A stretch of 64,000 nucleotides of DNA, from positions 1,178,001 through 1,242,000 of the forward strand of contig OY969783.1 of NCBI GenBank assembly GCA_963702995.1, read 5' to 3'. The DNA comes from MFD04580-c1 sp963702995 (GTDB lineage: Bacteria > Planctomycetota > Phycisphaerae > Tepidisphaerales > Tepidisphaeraceae). The translations under genes and the position numbers were made by a program. The notes beneath the pieces are model-generated. The model did not search any database, had not been told where the DNA came from, and saw nothing but the letters and a program-made list of their open reading frames with translations. The first letter of the stretch is position 1. The number at the start of each line of letters is the position of its first letter. Below are positions 35,153 through 44,553 of this stretch, piece after piece.

Positions 35153-36097
35153 ATGAAACGGTTGCACGGGCTGGTCACGGCGTTCATGGCGACGGCCGCG
35201 GGGATCGCGTTGGCAGGGTGCGCAGCGGGCGGGAACTCGGAGCGCCGCCTGGCGGGCGAGGCGCCCGCCATGTCCCCGGCGACGACCACCGCCGACGCCG
35301 ACGCGATCGCGATGGCGTCTTTGTTCCGGACCGACGGCGGCGTGATGAGCGACCAGGCGATCGCGGCCGCCCTGGCGAACAAGGTCTACCCGCCGAGCCG
35401 CGGGCGGCTGGCCGTGCTGAAGCTCGGCAGCATGTACGGGTCGTGGGTCTCCGAAGATCAAGCCTCGCTGGAGCTGACGTCCATCGACGACCTCCTGAAA
35501 AAGCTGCGCACCAGCCCCCGGATCGTGGACGCGGTGATCCTGCCCTCTCTCCTGGCGCCGCGGAGCATGAGCATCCCGGCGCTGCGCGAGGCGGCCGCCC
35601 GGTTGCAGGCCGACAGCCTGCTGGTCTATCGGACCGGCCGCCGGAACTTCCAGCGGAGCCGGGCTTTCTCGGCCGATGAGATCCGCGCCTATTGCACGGT
35701 CGAAGCGATCCTCCTCGACGTTCGAACCGGGATCGTGACCGACACGGCCGTCGCGACCGAGAGCTTCTCCGCCAAGCAAAGCGGCAAGGACCTGACGTTC
35801 GACGAAACGATCGCCCGCGCCGAGCAGGAGGCGATCGCCCGGGCGCTGGCCCGCGTCGCGTCGGACCTGGTCGCCTACCTGAACGCCGCGCCGCCAGTCG
35901 AAACCGCGGCCGCCCCGACCCAGCCGACGCCACCGCCGGCCGACACGATCGTGCGGCCGTCCGACCTCTCCGCCCTGCCGCCCATGCCGGCCGCCAGCCA
36001 TCTCGCGCCATCGACAACCACCGCCCCAAGCCCGGCCCGCCCCACCGAGCCCGCGTCGTCGCGCCCCGCCGAAGCCATCCGCCCGCCGGGTCGATGA
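35153..36097 (+). CDS. Lipoprotein with proline-rich C-terminus, unknown function
   Basis: 314 residues. The signal peptide and lipobox GIALAGCAAG place the lipidated Cys near residue 23. The middle (about 55-245) is a mixed alpha/beta domain: RGRLAVLKLGSMYGSWVSED, then QADSLLVYRTGRRNFQRSRA, then AEQEAIARALARVASDLVAY. It is faintly like the CsgG/lipoprotein group that reports on envelope assembly, but I would not assign a family. The last 70 residues are Pro/Thr/Ala-rich. ATG 35153 follows AAAGAGG. No operon partner. Confidence 0.65.
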   Translation: MKRLHGLVTAFMATAAGIALAGCAAGGNSERRLAGEAPAMSPATTTADADAIAMASLFRTDGGVMSDQAIAAALANKVYPPSRGRLAVLKLGSMYGSWVSEDQASLELTSIDDLLKKLRTSPRIVDAVILPSLLAPRSMSIPALREAAARLQADSLLVYRTGRRNFQRSRAFSADEIRAYCTVEAILLDVRTGIVTDTAVATESFSAKQSGKDLTFDETIARAEQEAIARALARVASDLVAYLNAAPPVETAAAPTQPTPPPADTIVRPSDLSALPPMPAASHLAPSTTTAPSPARPTEPASSRPAEAIRPPGR

Positions 36098-36145
36098 ATC
36101 GGCCAAGAGGGGACGCCCCGAACGAAATTCGCTCAGGAGGCCGCG

Positions 36146-36176
36146 CCCGGCGAGCCGCGACCGTGAGGGAGCGGAC
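36146..36176. repeat. Family D repeat unit (copy D1)
   Basis: CGAGCCGCGACCGTGAGGGA GCGGAC, the reverse complement of the left arm at 45671-45699 (GCTCCCTCACGGTCGCGGCT CG). Only one arm is present. Confidence 0.75.
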
Positions 36177-36302
36177 GGCATGCGTGGCCGCGGGGCGTCC
36201 GTCCACATCGCGGCGTGACGTGAAGCGGGCAGTCGCCGTACTCGGCGACTGATCCGGGGGATGAACGGTTAACGCCCGCGGCGGCGGGCCCCGCTTCCTA
36301 AT

Positions 36303-36400
36303 CAGACTGTCGGAAAACTCGTGACAGCGACCTAACGACCGCCGCTTTTGAGCGAAAAACGAGGAATTCTTCGCCGTTTTGCGGGCTTTTCGACAGTCTG
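36303..36400. mobile_element. 98-bp MITE-like element with 16-bp terminal inverted repeats
   Basis: The left end CAGACTGTCGGAAAAC (36303-36318) and right end GCTTTTCGACAGTCTG (36385-36400) are inverted with two mismatches; the interior is noncoding. CAGACTGTYGAAAA-type ends are typical of several DDE transposon families, so this looks like a non-autonomous derivative. No transposase of matching type is in the window. It lies in the 461-base gap 36098-36558 between two family D units. Confidence 0.65.
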
Positions 36401-36476
36401 TAATGGGCGCGGCTCGTTCGATGCGGTCCTTTCGGCGATCCGTTGACGGGCCGGTAGGCGAGCGGAGCGGTCTGAA

Positions 36477-36503
36477 ACCGCTTCCTTACGGGCGCGGCTC
36501 GCT
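36477..36503. repeat. Family D repeat unit (copy D3)
   Basis: ACCGCTTCCTTACGGGCGCG GCTCGCT, similar to the reverse complement of the right arm at 45714-45744. Confidence 0.65.
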
Positions 36504-36558
36504 GAGCGTTTCTCGGCCTGCACACCGCACCGCCACCCCGCGCCGGTACAATCATGGG

Positions 36559-37491
36559 ATGGCAAGTCAATCAATCCGTTCCGTGAAGCTCGCCGTCGTG
36601 GCGGCCGCCGTTTCTGAAGACCCGCGGCAGGGCGCCAAGCTGGCGCGGCAGATGGGGTTCTCCGGAATGCTGTTCAGCGCCGCGGCCGGCGGGATCGACC
36701 TCGCCGAGCTGTCGCAGACCGGTCGGCGCGAGTTCCGCCACATCCTGGGGACGCAGGAGCAACAGCTCGTCGGCCTCTCGGTTGACCTCGGAGGGATCGG
36801 CTTCGGGCCCGAGGCCGACGTTGACCGCATTCTCGACCGGCTTGAGCGCGTCATGGATGCGGCACGGGGGCTGCTCGCGTCGCTCGTCTGTATCGACATC
36901 GGGCCACTCCCCCCGGCGCCGGTGGTGGTAAAGCCCAAGCCAACGATCACGCCCGAGATGGCCGGAATGCTGGTCCTCCCCATCTTCACGACGGCCGCCC
37001 CGGCGCCTGAGGTGACGTCACTCCCGCATCTTCCCCCCGCCGTGGACCCCACCTTCGCGGCGCAGGTGGACGCGGCCCTGTTCGAACTCGGCCAGCGGGC
37101 CGATCGGTACGGCGTGATGCTGGCGATGCGGAGCGACCTGGCCCCCTACTCGGCCCTGGAGCATGCGCTGGGGCGCGTCAATTGCCCCTGGTTCGGGATT
37201 GACCTCGACCCCGTCGCCATGCTGCGTGACGACTGGGCCACCGACGAGGTCTTCTCGCGGCTGGGGAACCTGATTCGCCACGTCCGCGCGCGAGACGGCC
37301 TTCGTGGCGCGGACCGTCGGACCAAGGCCACGGTGATCGGGCAAGGGAACGTGGACTGGCCGACGCTGCTCGCGAACTTCGACGCCGCCGGCTACTCCGG
37401 ATGGCTGACGGTCGATTCGCTCGAGCTGGCCGACCGATCGGCGGCCGCCGTCGCGGCGGCGAAGCACCTGAAGGACGCCGCGGGGAAGTGA
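36559..37491 (+). CDS. Sugar phosphate isomerase/epimerase-like TIM-barrel protein
   Basis: 310 residues with the wording of xylose isomerase-like TIM-barrel proteins: KLARQMGFSGMLFSAAAGGI (about 27-46), a middle strand LLASLVCIDIGPLPP, GVMLAMRSDLAPYSALEHAL, NCPWFGIDLDPVAML, then VDWPTLLANFDAAGYSGWLT and VDSLE. The usual metal-binding Glu/His set is only partly recognisable, so activity is uncertain. ATG 36559 is used; upstream in-frame sequence is repeat D3. No signal peptide. Confidence 0.75.
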   Translation: MASQSIRSVKLAVVAAAVSEDPRQGAKLARQMGFSGMLFSAAAGGIDLAELSQTGRREFRHILGTQEQQLVGLSVDLGGIGFGPEADVDRILDRLERVMDAARGLLASLVCIDIGPLPPAPVVVKPKPTITPEMAGMLVLPIFTTAAPAPEVTSLPHLPPAVDPTFAAQVDAALFELGQRADRYGVMLAMRSDLAPYSALEHALGRVNCPWFGIDLDPVAMLRDDWATDEVFSRLGNLIRHVRARDGLRGADRRTKATVIGQGNVDWPTLLANFDAAGYSGWLTVDSLELADRSAAAVAAAKHLKDAAGK

Positions 37492-37691
37492 CTGGGGACT
37501 TCGGCCACGCTCGCGGACAGCGCATCCGGCCGCGCTTGCGTCGCCGACACCCATCATTTCTTAACACAAGCGGCCGCCGGATCGCTCCGCTCGCCGTATG
37601 AACTCGGCATCATTTCATAATTGGACGCCCCCGGGCCCGTGTGGTCTCTTGGCGGCCGACCGATGAGGGCTCAAAGGGAACAGGAGAACAC

Positions 37692-39423
37692 ATGAGGCTC
37701 GGATCGATCCACATCCCGGGGCGTGCGGTGCGCGGGGTGATCTCGGCGCTGCTGCTGTTGGCGACGGGCCTGGCCGCCGGCTGTAACAAGTCCGATGAAA
37801 CGCCGGTTGCCAGTGCGCCGCCGGACAGTCCGGCAAAGCCCGTTGTGCCGGCGGGCGCGCTGGAGCTGAAGTTCGTCTACGGGTCGGAGAAGAAGGCGTG
37901 GATCGACGATGTCACGGCGGACTTCAACAAGGCGCTGAAGAAGATCGGCGACGGCCGCCAGATCTTCGTCACCACCGAGCCGCTGGGCTCGGGGGAGACG
38001 ATCGATGCGCTGATCTCCGGGGAATCCCAGGCGCACCTGGTCAGCCCGGCGTCGGCCGCGTTCGTGACGCTTGGGAATGCCAAGTGGCGATCGACGCACG
38101 GCTCGGACCTGATCGGTCCGACCGAGAACCTCGTCATCTCGCCCGTGGTCATCGCCATGTGGAAGCCGATGGCCGAGGCGCTGGGGTGGCCGCGGAAGCC
38201 GGTCGGCTGGAAGCAGATCCTCGATCTCGCGCAGGACCCCAAGGGGTGGGCGACGTACAACCACCCGCAATGGGGGTCGTTCCGATTCGGGCACACGCAC
38301 CCGGAGTACAGCAACAGCGGGCTGATCTCGGTCCTGGCCGAGGTCTACGCGGGCTCCGGCAAGCGACGCGGCTTGACGCTCGAAGACCTGGGCAAGCCCG
38401 AGGTGGCCGGAGAACTGTCCGGCATCGAGCAGGCTGTCGTGCATTACGGAAAATCGACCGGCTTCTTCGCCGACAAGATGTTCGCCGGGGGCCCTTCATA
38501 CCTCAGTGCGGCCGTCCTGTACGAAAGCTCGGTCATCGAATCGTACAACCAGCAACCGGCGACCGAATTCCCGATCGTCGCGGTCTACCCGTCCGAGGGG
38601 ACCTTCTGGAGCGATCACCCGGTCGGCGTCGTCCAGCGGGAATGGGTGACCGATGCCCACCGCGAGGCGGCGAAGATCTACGTCGATTTTCTCCGTGAGC
38701 AGCCGCAGCAGCGGAAAGCGATGCAATACGGCTTTCGCCCGGGCGACACGGCCGTTGGGCTTGGGGCGCCGATCGACGCGGCCCACGGCGTGAACCCCGA
38801 TGAACCGAAGAACACCCTCGAAGTCCCTCCGGCGGCCGTCGTCGACGGGGCCATCTCGCTGTGGCGCAAGAACAAGAAGCACGCGAACATCGTCCTCGTG
38901 CTCGATACCTCCGGCAGCATGAACGAAGACAACAAGATGACCAACGCCCGAGCCGGGGCGGCCGAGCTGATCGGCATGCTGGACGATGATGACACGCTCT
39001 CGCTCCTCCCGTTCAGCTCCCGGCTGAATTGGGCCGGCCAGGGGCTCTCGATGAAGACCGACCGGGCCGCCGCTTTGGCGACGGTCAACTCCCTGACGGC
39101 GGACGGCGAGACGGCCCTGTTCGACGCCACGGCCGCCGCCCGGCAGTATCTGCTCGACCACCCGGACCCGAAGCGGATTAGCGCGGTCGTCGTCCTGACC
39201 GACGGCGAAGACTCCAAGCGGGGGACGCCGCTCAACCTGCTGTTGAGTTCCATCAAGGGGGATTGGGAACGGGTCGCCGATCCGGATCTTCACCATCGCC
39301 TACGGCCGCGACGCGGAAAAGGGGGTCCTGAAGACGATCAGCGATCAGACCAAAGCGAAGTCGTTCGATGGCCGGCCGGAGAACATCAAGACGGTCTTCC
39401 GGGAGATCGCGACGTTCTTCTGA
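37692..39423 (+). CDS. Lipoprotein with periplasmic substrate-binding domain fused to a VWA domain (one frameshift)
   Basis: About 577 residues. Signal and lipobox (LATGLAAGCNKSD), a type II periplasmic-binding-protein domain (about 58-390: LELKFVYGSEKKAWIDDVTA, FRFGHTHPEYSNSGLISVLA, QYGFRPGDTAVGLG), then a VWA domain (about 400-577) with complete MIDAS residues: VLDTSGSMNE, the Thr in DGETALFDA and VVLTDGEDS. A +1 shift near 39262 (one extra G in GAACGGGTCG) moves the end to TGA 39421-39423: RIFTIAYGRDAEKGVLKTIS. The next gene is a paralogue of its first domain without VWA. No ABC permease or ATPase is nearby, so ligand sensing or protein binding is more likely than transport. Confidence 0.85.
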
Positions 39424-39465
39424 TCCGATCGCCGGATGACCGACTGGACGACCTGGAGGTGTGCC

Positions 39466-40761
39466 ATGTCTCAAATGCCCAACAACATGAACTATGAAAA
39501 CGCGATGATGCAGCCGCGGAGCTCTTTTATGGGCCGCCTGCTGCTGCTGGTGATTGTGCTCGGAAGCTTCGCGGCCGCCCTGTACTTCGTCTTCAATCAG
39601 GGGAAGCACTCGACCTGCGCCGGCCGGGCCGACGGAGCGCCCGTCGCCACCACGCCGCCAACCCCCGCGCCCGCCCCGGGCGACTTCGGTTCGACGTCGG
39701 GCAAGACGACGCTGGGGATCGCGTACGGGACGGAAAAGCGATTCTGGCTCGAGCAGGCCGCCAGGGACTTCGCGGCCACGCCCGAAGGGAAGGAGATCGA
39801 CGTCCACCTGATCCCGCTCGGCTCGTTGGAGGCGGCACAGAAGATCTGGGCGAGCGACCCCTCGATCCAGGTCTGGTCGCCGGCGAGCGCGGCGTATAGG
39901 GACGTGTTCGTGACCGAGTGGCAGGCGAAGTACCCCGATCGGCCTAATCCGATCTTGAAGGAAGAGCCGCTGGCGCTGACGCCGATGGTCTTCGTGATGT
40001 GGGAAGACCGCTACCAGCCGTTCATCAAGAAGTACGGGGAGCTGAACTTCAAGAACATCAACGCGGCGATGCAGGACGACGGCGGCTGGGCCGGGATCAC
40101 CGGCGACAAGCAGAACGACTGGGGCTTTTTCAAGTTCAGCCACACCCATCCGAACAAGAGCAACAGCGGCCTGCTCTCGCTGGTCCTGATGACGCACGAT
40201 TTCCTCGCCAAGCCGGGGATGCTCAGCGCATCGGACCTCACCCAGCCCGATTTCCAGCGGTTCCTCAAGAGCATTGAGTCGGGGACGGTCACGCAGATGG
40301 ATCAACTGGTGGACAGCACGGGGAACCTGATGGTGGACATGGTCCGCTTCGGCCCCAGCCGCTACGACGCGATCTTCGTCTACGAAAGCACCGCGATCGA
40401 CCAGCTCCGCCAGGCCGAAGGCCGCTGGGGCAAGCTGCGCGTGGTCTACCCGAAGTACAACCTGTGGAACGACAACCCGTACTACGTGCTGGATGTCCCC
40501 TGGAGCTCCCCCGCCCAGCGCGACGCCGCCCTGAAGTTCCAGGCGTACCTGCTCAGCGAGCCGGTCCAGGCGAAGTCGATGGTGCATGGCTTCCGCCCCG
40601 CGAACACCGCCGTGCCAACCAACGGCCCGGACAGCCCCTTCGTCCTGCTCCAGCCATACGGCCTCCGCCCCGACCTGACCGGCACCGTCTGCCCCCCGCC
40701 CAGGGCCGAGGTGATCAACACCCTTCTCAACCGCTGGCAGCAAATCCGCGGCAGCCGATAA
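39466..40761 (+). CDS. Membrane-anchored substrate-binding protein, paralogue of the SBP-VWA protein
   Basis: 431 residues. One N-terminal membrane helix (LLLLVIVLGSFAAALYFVF, about 24-43) without lipobox, a Pro/Ala linker, and a type II substrate-binding domain. It aligns throughout with the preceding gene: YGTEKRFW with YGSEKKAW, WSPASAAY with VSPASAAF, FFKFSHTHPNKSNSGLLSL with FRFGHTHPEYSNSGLISV, and MVHGFRPANTAV with MQYGFRPGDTAV. ATG 39466 has GGAGGTG upstream, 42 bases after the preceding stop, so they form a pair. A perfect hairpin terminator follows. Confidence 0.83.
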   Translation: MSQMPNNMNYENAMMQPRSSFMGRLLLLVIVLGSFAAALYFVFNQGKHSTCAGRADGAPVATTPPTPAPAPGDFGSTSGKTTLGIAYGTEKRFWLEQAARDFAATPEGKEIDVHLIPLGSLEAAQKIWASDPSIQVWSPASAAYRDVFVTEWQAKYPDRPNPILKEEPLALTPMVFVMWEDRYQPFIKKYGELNFKNINAAMQDDGGWAGITGDKQNDWGFFKFSHTHPNKSNSGLLSLVLMTHDFLAKPGMLSASDLTQPDFQRFLKSIESGTVTQMDQLVDSTGNLMVDMVRFGPSRYDAIFVYESTAIDQLRQAEGRWGKLRVVYPKYNLWNDNPYYVLDVPWSSPAQRDAALKFQAYLLSEPVQAKSMVHGFRPANTAVPTNGPDSPFVLLQPYGLRPDLTGTVCPPPRAEVINTLLNRWQQIRGSR

Positions 40762-40780
40762 CGCAAAAAGCCTCGACCCG

Positions 40781-40839
40781 CAAAAACACCTCCAGACCCC
40801 TTTTCGGCTGATCCGAAAAGGGGTCTGGAGGTGTTTTTG
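40781..40839. terminator. Perfect 27-bp hairpin, bidirectional terminator
   Basis: Arms 40781-40807 and 40813-40839 are exact inverted copies around CTGAT. Both strands read GC-rich stem then TTTTTG. It lies between two convergent genes (ends at 40761 and 40856) and so can stop both transcripts. The stem CACCTCCAGACCCC is unusually long for a simple terminator. Confidence 0.85.
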
Positions 40840-40855
40840 AGCGATTCAGTATGCT

Positions 40856-43125
40856 TTATGAGCGGGCGGCGGGGATCTCGTGAAACTCCGCGTCGGTGTC
40901 GGTTGCGGTCGCGCCGTGGACGGCGGGGCGGGGGTACTTCCGGACCATCAACAGCGAGCAGGCGGACGCCTCGGCGATGCGTTCGGTGCGGAAGCCGAAT
41001 AGATGCGATTCCAGGCCCCATTGTTCCGCGAGGCCGACAATCAGCAGGTCGTAGCCGGCCGATTCCTGGACGGCCGCCTCGACCGGAGAGGCGTGCCGCA
41101 CCACCTTGAACTGCACCGGTGTCGCGCCCCCCGGCTCGTTGAAGACGCGGTCAACCTCGGCGCCGGCATGAAGGGTCTCAGGCGACGCGCCGCCGGCGTC
41201 ACTTGCCGCGGCGGTGGCATCGGCGCGTGAAGGCGGGACGACGTGAAGCACCGTTACCCGCGCGCGGCGCGGGCCGCGAGGCGGCTCGCCAACTCCAGCG
41301 CCAGGCGGTCGTGGCGGCTGCCGAGATAGGGGACGAGCACCTTCCCCGCGCCCGTGAAGCCTCGATCGACGAAGACGCCGACGTCCGCCGGCGCCCCCAT
41401 CAGCACCCGGTGAACCGCCCCACCCAGGAGCTTTCGACCCAGGACCGACCGGTGGAAGCCCGTGAGCACCAGGTCCGCCCCCCGCTCGCGGGTGACGCGG
41501 GCGATGTCACCGGGGATGTCGCGGCTGATAAACGAGATGGGCTCGACCGCCACGCCCGACGCAATCGCACTCTCCAGAAGCGGCCGCAACGAGGCATCCT
41601 GCGACTCGGCGGCTGATGCTGCGGCCGTCGCCGCCTGCTCGTCCAACCCCGCCCGGTACGCCTCCCGGTCGATCGGGCGGCGCAGATGCAGGGCGTAAAT
41701 CCGGCTCCCCGCCTCCGCCGATCGGCCTGCCAACTGCTCCGCCAGACGCAGCAGCGGCCCGCCGCTGCGCGGGTCTGCGACCGGGATCAGGATCGAGAAT
41801 GAGCCGCGCACCTTGCGCGGCACCGCGACATCCGATGGGTATTCCAGATCGAACAATCGCCGCGGGTAAACAAAGTGCAGGATCGGCGTGGTGAGCGCGG
41901 TCGTCACCAGCGCCATGATCACCATCATCGCAAAGACGGCTGGCGTGATCACCCCAAGCTCGCGGCCGACGTTGAGGATCACCAGCTCCATCAGCCCGCG
42001 GGTGTTCATCAGGATGCCGATCGTGCTCGACTCCCGCCACGGCAGCCCGCACGCCCGCGCCGCCAGCGTCGAGCCGCCGAATTTCCCCGCGCAGGCCACC
42101 GCGATGATCAGCAGCGTGATGCCCCACAATTCCACGTTGTTCAGCAGCCCGATCCGCGTCTGCAACCCCGTGTACGCGAAGAAAATCGGCAGCAGAAAGA
42201 CCACCGTAAAATCTTCCAGCTTCTCGGCCAGGGCCCGGACAAAGTGCGTCCCCTTCGGCATGATCGCGCCGAGCAGAAAGGCGCCAAACAGGGCATGGAT
42301 GCCGATTCGCTCGGTCGTATAGGCGCTGATAAGCGTCAGAAGAATGATCAGGGCGATGATGTTCTGGCTGAGCTTCCCTTGCCGCTCGTGCGTTTCCTGA
42401 AGGCGGCGAAGGAACGGCCGCACGACAAAGAACATCACCAGGACGTATGTCGCCGCAAAAACGGCGGTCCAGACGGCCGGCATCACGCCCTTCTGCGGGT
42501 CGTTCTTCGCCACGGCGACCACAAACGCCAGGATGCACCAGGCGGTCACGTCGTCCACGGCGGCGCAGGTAATCGCGACGGCGCCGACCTTGGTCTTATG
42601 GAGGTTCCGTTCCGTCAGGATTCGAGCCAGGACAGGGAATGCGGTGACGCTCATCGCCGCGCCGAGGAAGAGCGCGACCGGCGTAAAATGCGTCCGCGGC
42701 CCGGCATTGAATAGCCGCGGGTAAAGGAACAGCGCCAGCACCGCCCCCAGGACAAACGGCGCGACGATGCTGACATGGCTGATCACGACGGCCGCGTGAC
42801 CGCGGCTCTTAATCAGCTTCGGGTCGAGTTCGAGCCCGATCAAGAACAGAAAGAAGATCACCCCCACCTGGCTCAGGACGCCGAGGTACGAGATGCTCGG
42901 CGGCGGGAACAGCGCCACCGCCAGGTTGCCGCTCGTCCACCCGTGCGTGGCGGCCGCTTCGGCGAGCCAGCCAAATAGGCTCGGCCCGAGCATGATCCCG
43001 GCGACCATCTCCCCCACCACCTGCGGCTGGCGGAACCGGTTGAACAGCATCGCCACCCCCCGGCTCAGGGCCAGGATGACGGTGATCTGCAACAGCAACA
43101 ACGGAAGCAACTGATCAAGACGCAT
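40856..43125 (-). CDS. CPA2 (Kef-type) cation:proton antiporter with two C-terminal USP domains (one frameshift)
   Basis: About 756 residues once joined. A twelve-helix Na+/H+ exchanger domain (1-400) with FRQPQVVGEMVAGIMLGPSL, VGAVAITCAAVDDVTAWCIL (the conserved acidic pair of CPA2) and HALFGAFLLGAIMP. Then two universal-stress-protein domains: the first at about 425-600 (FSILIPVADPRSGGPLLRLA, GADLVLTGFHRSVLGRKLLG), the second across a +1 shift near 41257, reading VTVLHVVPPSRAD and YDLLIVGLAEQWGLESHLFG. USP domains probably bind nucleotide and control transport. Its start overlaps the end of the upstream gene by 11 bases, so translation is probably coupled. Confidence 0.87.
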
Positions 43126-43627
43126 GCAAGACCCCGGCGTGACCCGCCCGGTGGGCCACGAAAGCCCCCACCTCGGGCCGGCTGATCAAAACCTGAAGCG
43201 ATTCGCCCGCGGCCCCGTGGCGCCCCGGCTCCTCCGCGGGTGCGGCGGGGCGCGTGGCGGACGCGTCGTCCTGCTGCTCCCCCGGCCCGGGCTCAAGCCG
43301 CGCGGCGAGCGCCCAGCCGTCGCCGGAGAGATGAAGGGTCGTGGGCGCCGACCCAGCGGACGCCGACCTCTCGGCCGCGGTCGGCGCGGCGGCCGCCTTC
43401 AGGTTCAACACCCGCCCGCTCTCAAAATGAAGCTGGAAGAAACGGCCGGACTGATCAACCCGCATCCAATGCCCGAGGCTTTGCGACGAGCCGCCCCCGG
43501 GCTCGATCACCCACTCGCCGGAAAGGTCGGCCGCCGGTTCCAGTGACGCGCCAAATCGGAGCGTCTCCCAGAGGATGGCGCCAGTCGCCACGATGGTGAC
43601 GAGGTAAACCAGTGTGACGCGATTCAT
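43115..43627 (-). CDS. Membrane-anchored hypothetical protein upstream of the antiporter
   Basis: 170 residues with an N-terminal helix (VTLVYLVTIVATGAILWETL) acting as signal or anchor, then a beta-rich domain (LSGEWVIEPGGGSS, FFQLHFESGRVLNLKA, LHLSGDGWALAARLEPGPG) and a low-complexity Ala/Pro/Glu tail. Its last 11 bases overlap the start of the antiporter, so the two are surely one transcription unit. The domain faces the periplasm and may modulate the antiporter (inference). No family recognised. Confidence 0.6.
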   Translation of the reverse strand: MNRVTLVYLVTIVATGAILWETLRFGASLEPAADLSGEWVIEPGGGSSQSLGHWMRVDQSGRFFQLHFESGRVLNLKAAAAPTAAERSASAGSAPTTLHLSGDGWALAARLEPGPGEQQDDASATRPAAPAEEPGRHGAAGESLQVLISRPEVGAFVAHRAGHAGVLHAS

Positions 43628-43882
43628 GACCTCTCGGGCTGGGTACCCCTGCGGCGGCGGAGATCGCAGCGCCGGCCGCTGCCGATCCGGGGCGGGATTA
43701 TCGACGTTCGTCGCGGAGGCTGTCTACGGGCGAATCGTGGAGCGGGGCTTCCGGCGTGGGTGGACTTCGCCGACCGGGCTGTATAATCCGCGGCCGCGCC
43801 GTTTGGAAGCCCTGTGTGGCGGGCTTGTTCCGGTCGCCGGGCGACACCTCACGCCGGGCCGCGGCGAAGTTGGGAGCAAGTG

Positions 43883-44449
43883 ATGTCCTACCGCCTCGTG
43901 GACAAACAGATCCTTTATGCGGGGAAGCGGGCGCGCTTCGAGATCCACCATCTGGAGGACGAGGAGACCGGCCGCAAGCTTCAGCGCGAAGTGGTGGCTC
44001 ATCCCGGCGCGGTGGTGATCCTGGCATTCGGGCCGGACGGGAAAGTGATCCTGATCCGGAACCGGCGTTACACGATCAATCAGCACCTGCTTGAGCTACC
44101 GGCCGGCGGCTTAAACGCCGACGAGGAGCCGATGAACTGCGCGGGGCGAGAGTTGCTGGAAGAGACGGGCTTCCTCGCCGGCAGGCTTCGGTCGCTCGGC
44201 TCGTTCTACACCTCACCCGGCATTCTGGGCGAGAAGATGTTCGCCTACGCCGCCTACGATCTGGAGCAAGGGGAGCGATCGCTCGAAGAAGGCGAAGAGA
44301 TCGACCTGCATCCGCTGGAGCTGGACGAGGCCCTGGACATGATCGGCACCGGGGACATCCAGGACGGGAAGACGATCGCCACGCTGCTGATGTACGACCG
44401 GTTCTTCCGAGCCGGCGACGCCGTCAGCCGCGAGGCGGACGGGCGCTGA
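43883..44449 (+). CDS. Nudix hydrolase, ADP-ribose pyrophosphatase type
   Basis: 188 residues. YRLVDKQILYAGKRARFEI opens like NudF/ADP-ribose pyrophosphatases; VVILAFGPDGKVILIRNRRY and the Nudix box GGLNADEEPMNCAGRELLEE followed by TGF (about 74-96) are complete; the segment FYTSPGILGEKMFAYAAYDL is the proline-containing loop typical of ADP-ribose-type enzymes. ATG 43883 has GGGAGCAAG upstream. Followed by the site-2 protease gene after about 100 bases. Confidence 0.9.
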   Translation: MSYRLVDKQILYAGKRARFEIHHLEDEETGRKLQREVVAHPGAVVILAFGPDGKVILIRNRRYTINQHLLELPAGGLNADEEPMNCAGRELLEETGFLAGRLRSLGSFYTSPGILGEKMFAYAAYDLEQGERSLEEGEEIDLHPLELDEALDMIGTGDIQDGKTIATLLMYDRFFRAGDAVSREADGR

Positions 44450-44553
44450 CGCTGGCCCACGTTCCGGGGCTGCCCGGCAAGGGCCAGTAGCGCACCGAAG
44501 GTCTCGGTCCACACGGCGCCGTCACGGCGCCTGAATTTGAGAGGCTTGCGACG

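Noticed and set aside
39253..40743. 496-codon minus-strand open frame
   Set aside because: Antisense to the substrate-binding protein, which has a ribosome site, membrane anchor and a clear paralogue.
37692..40761. ABC transporter operon
   Set aside because: Two substrate-binding proteins are present but no permease or ATPase lies within several kilobases on either side.
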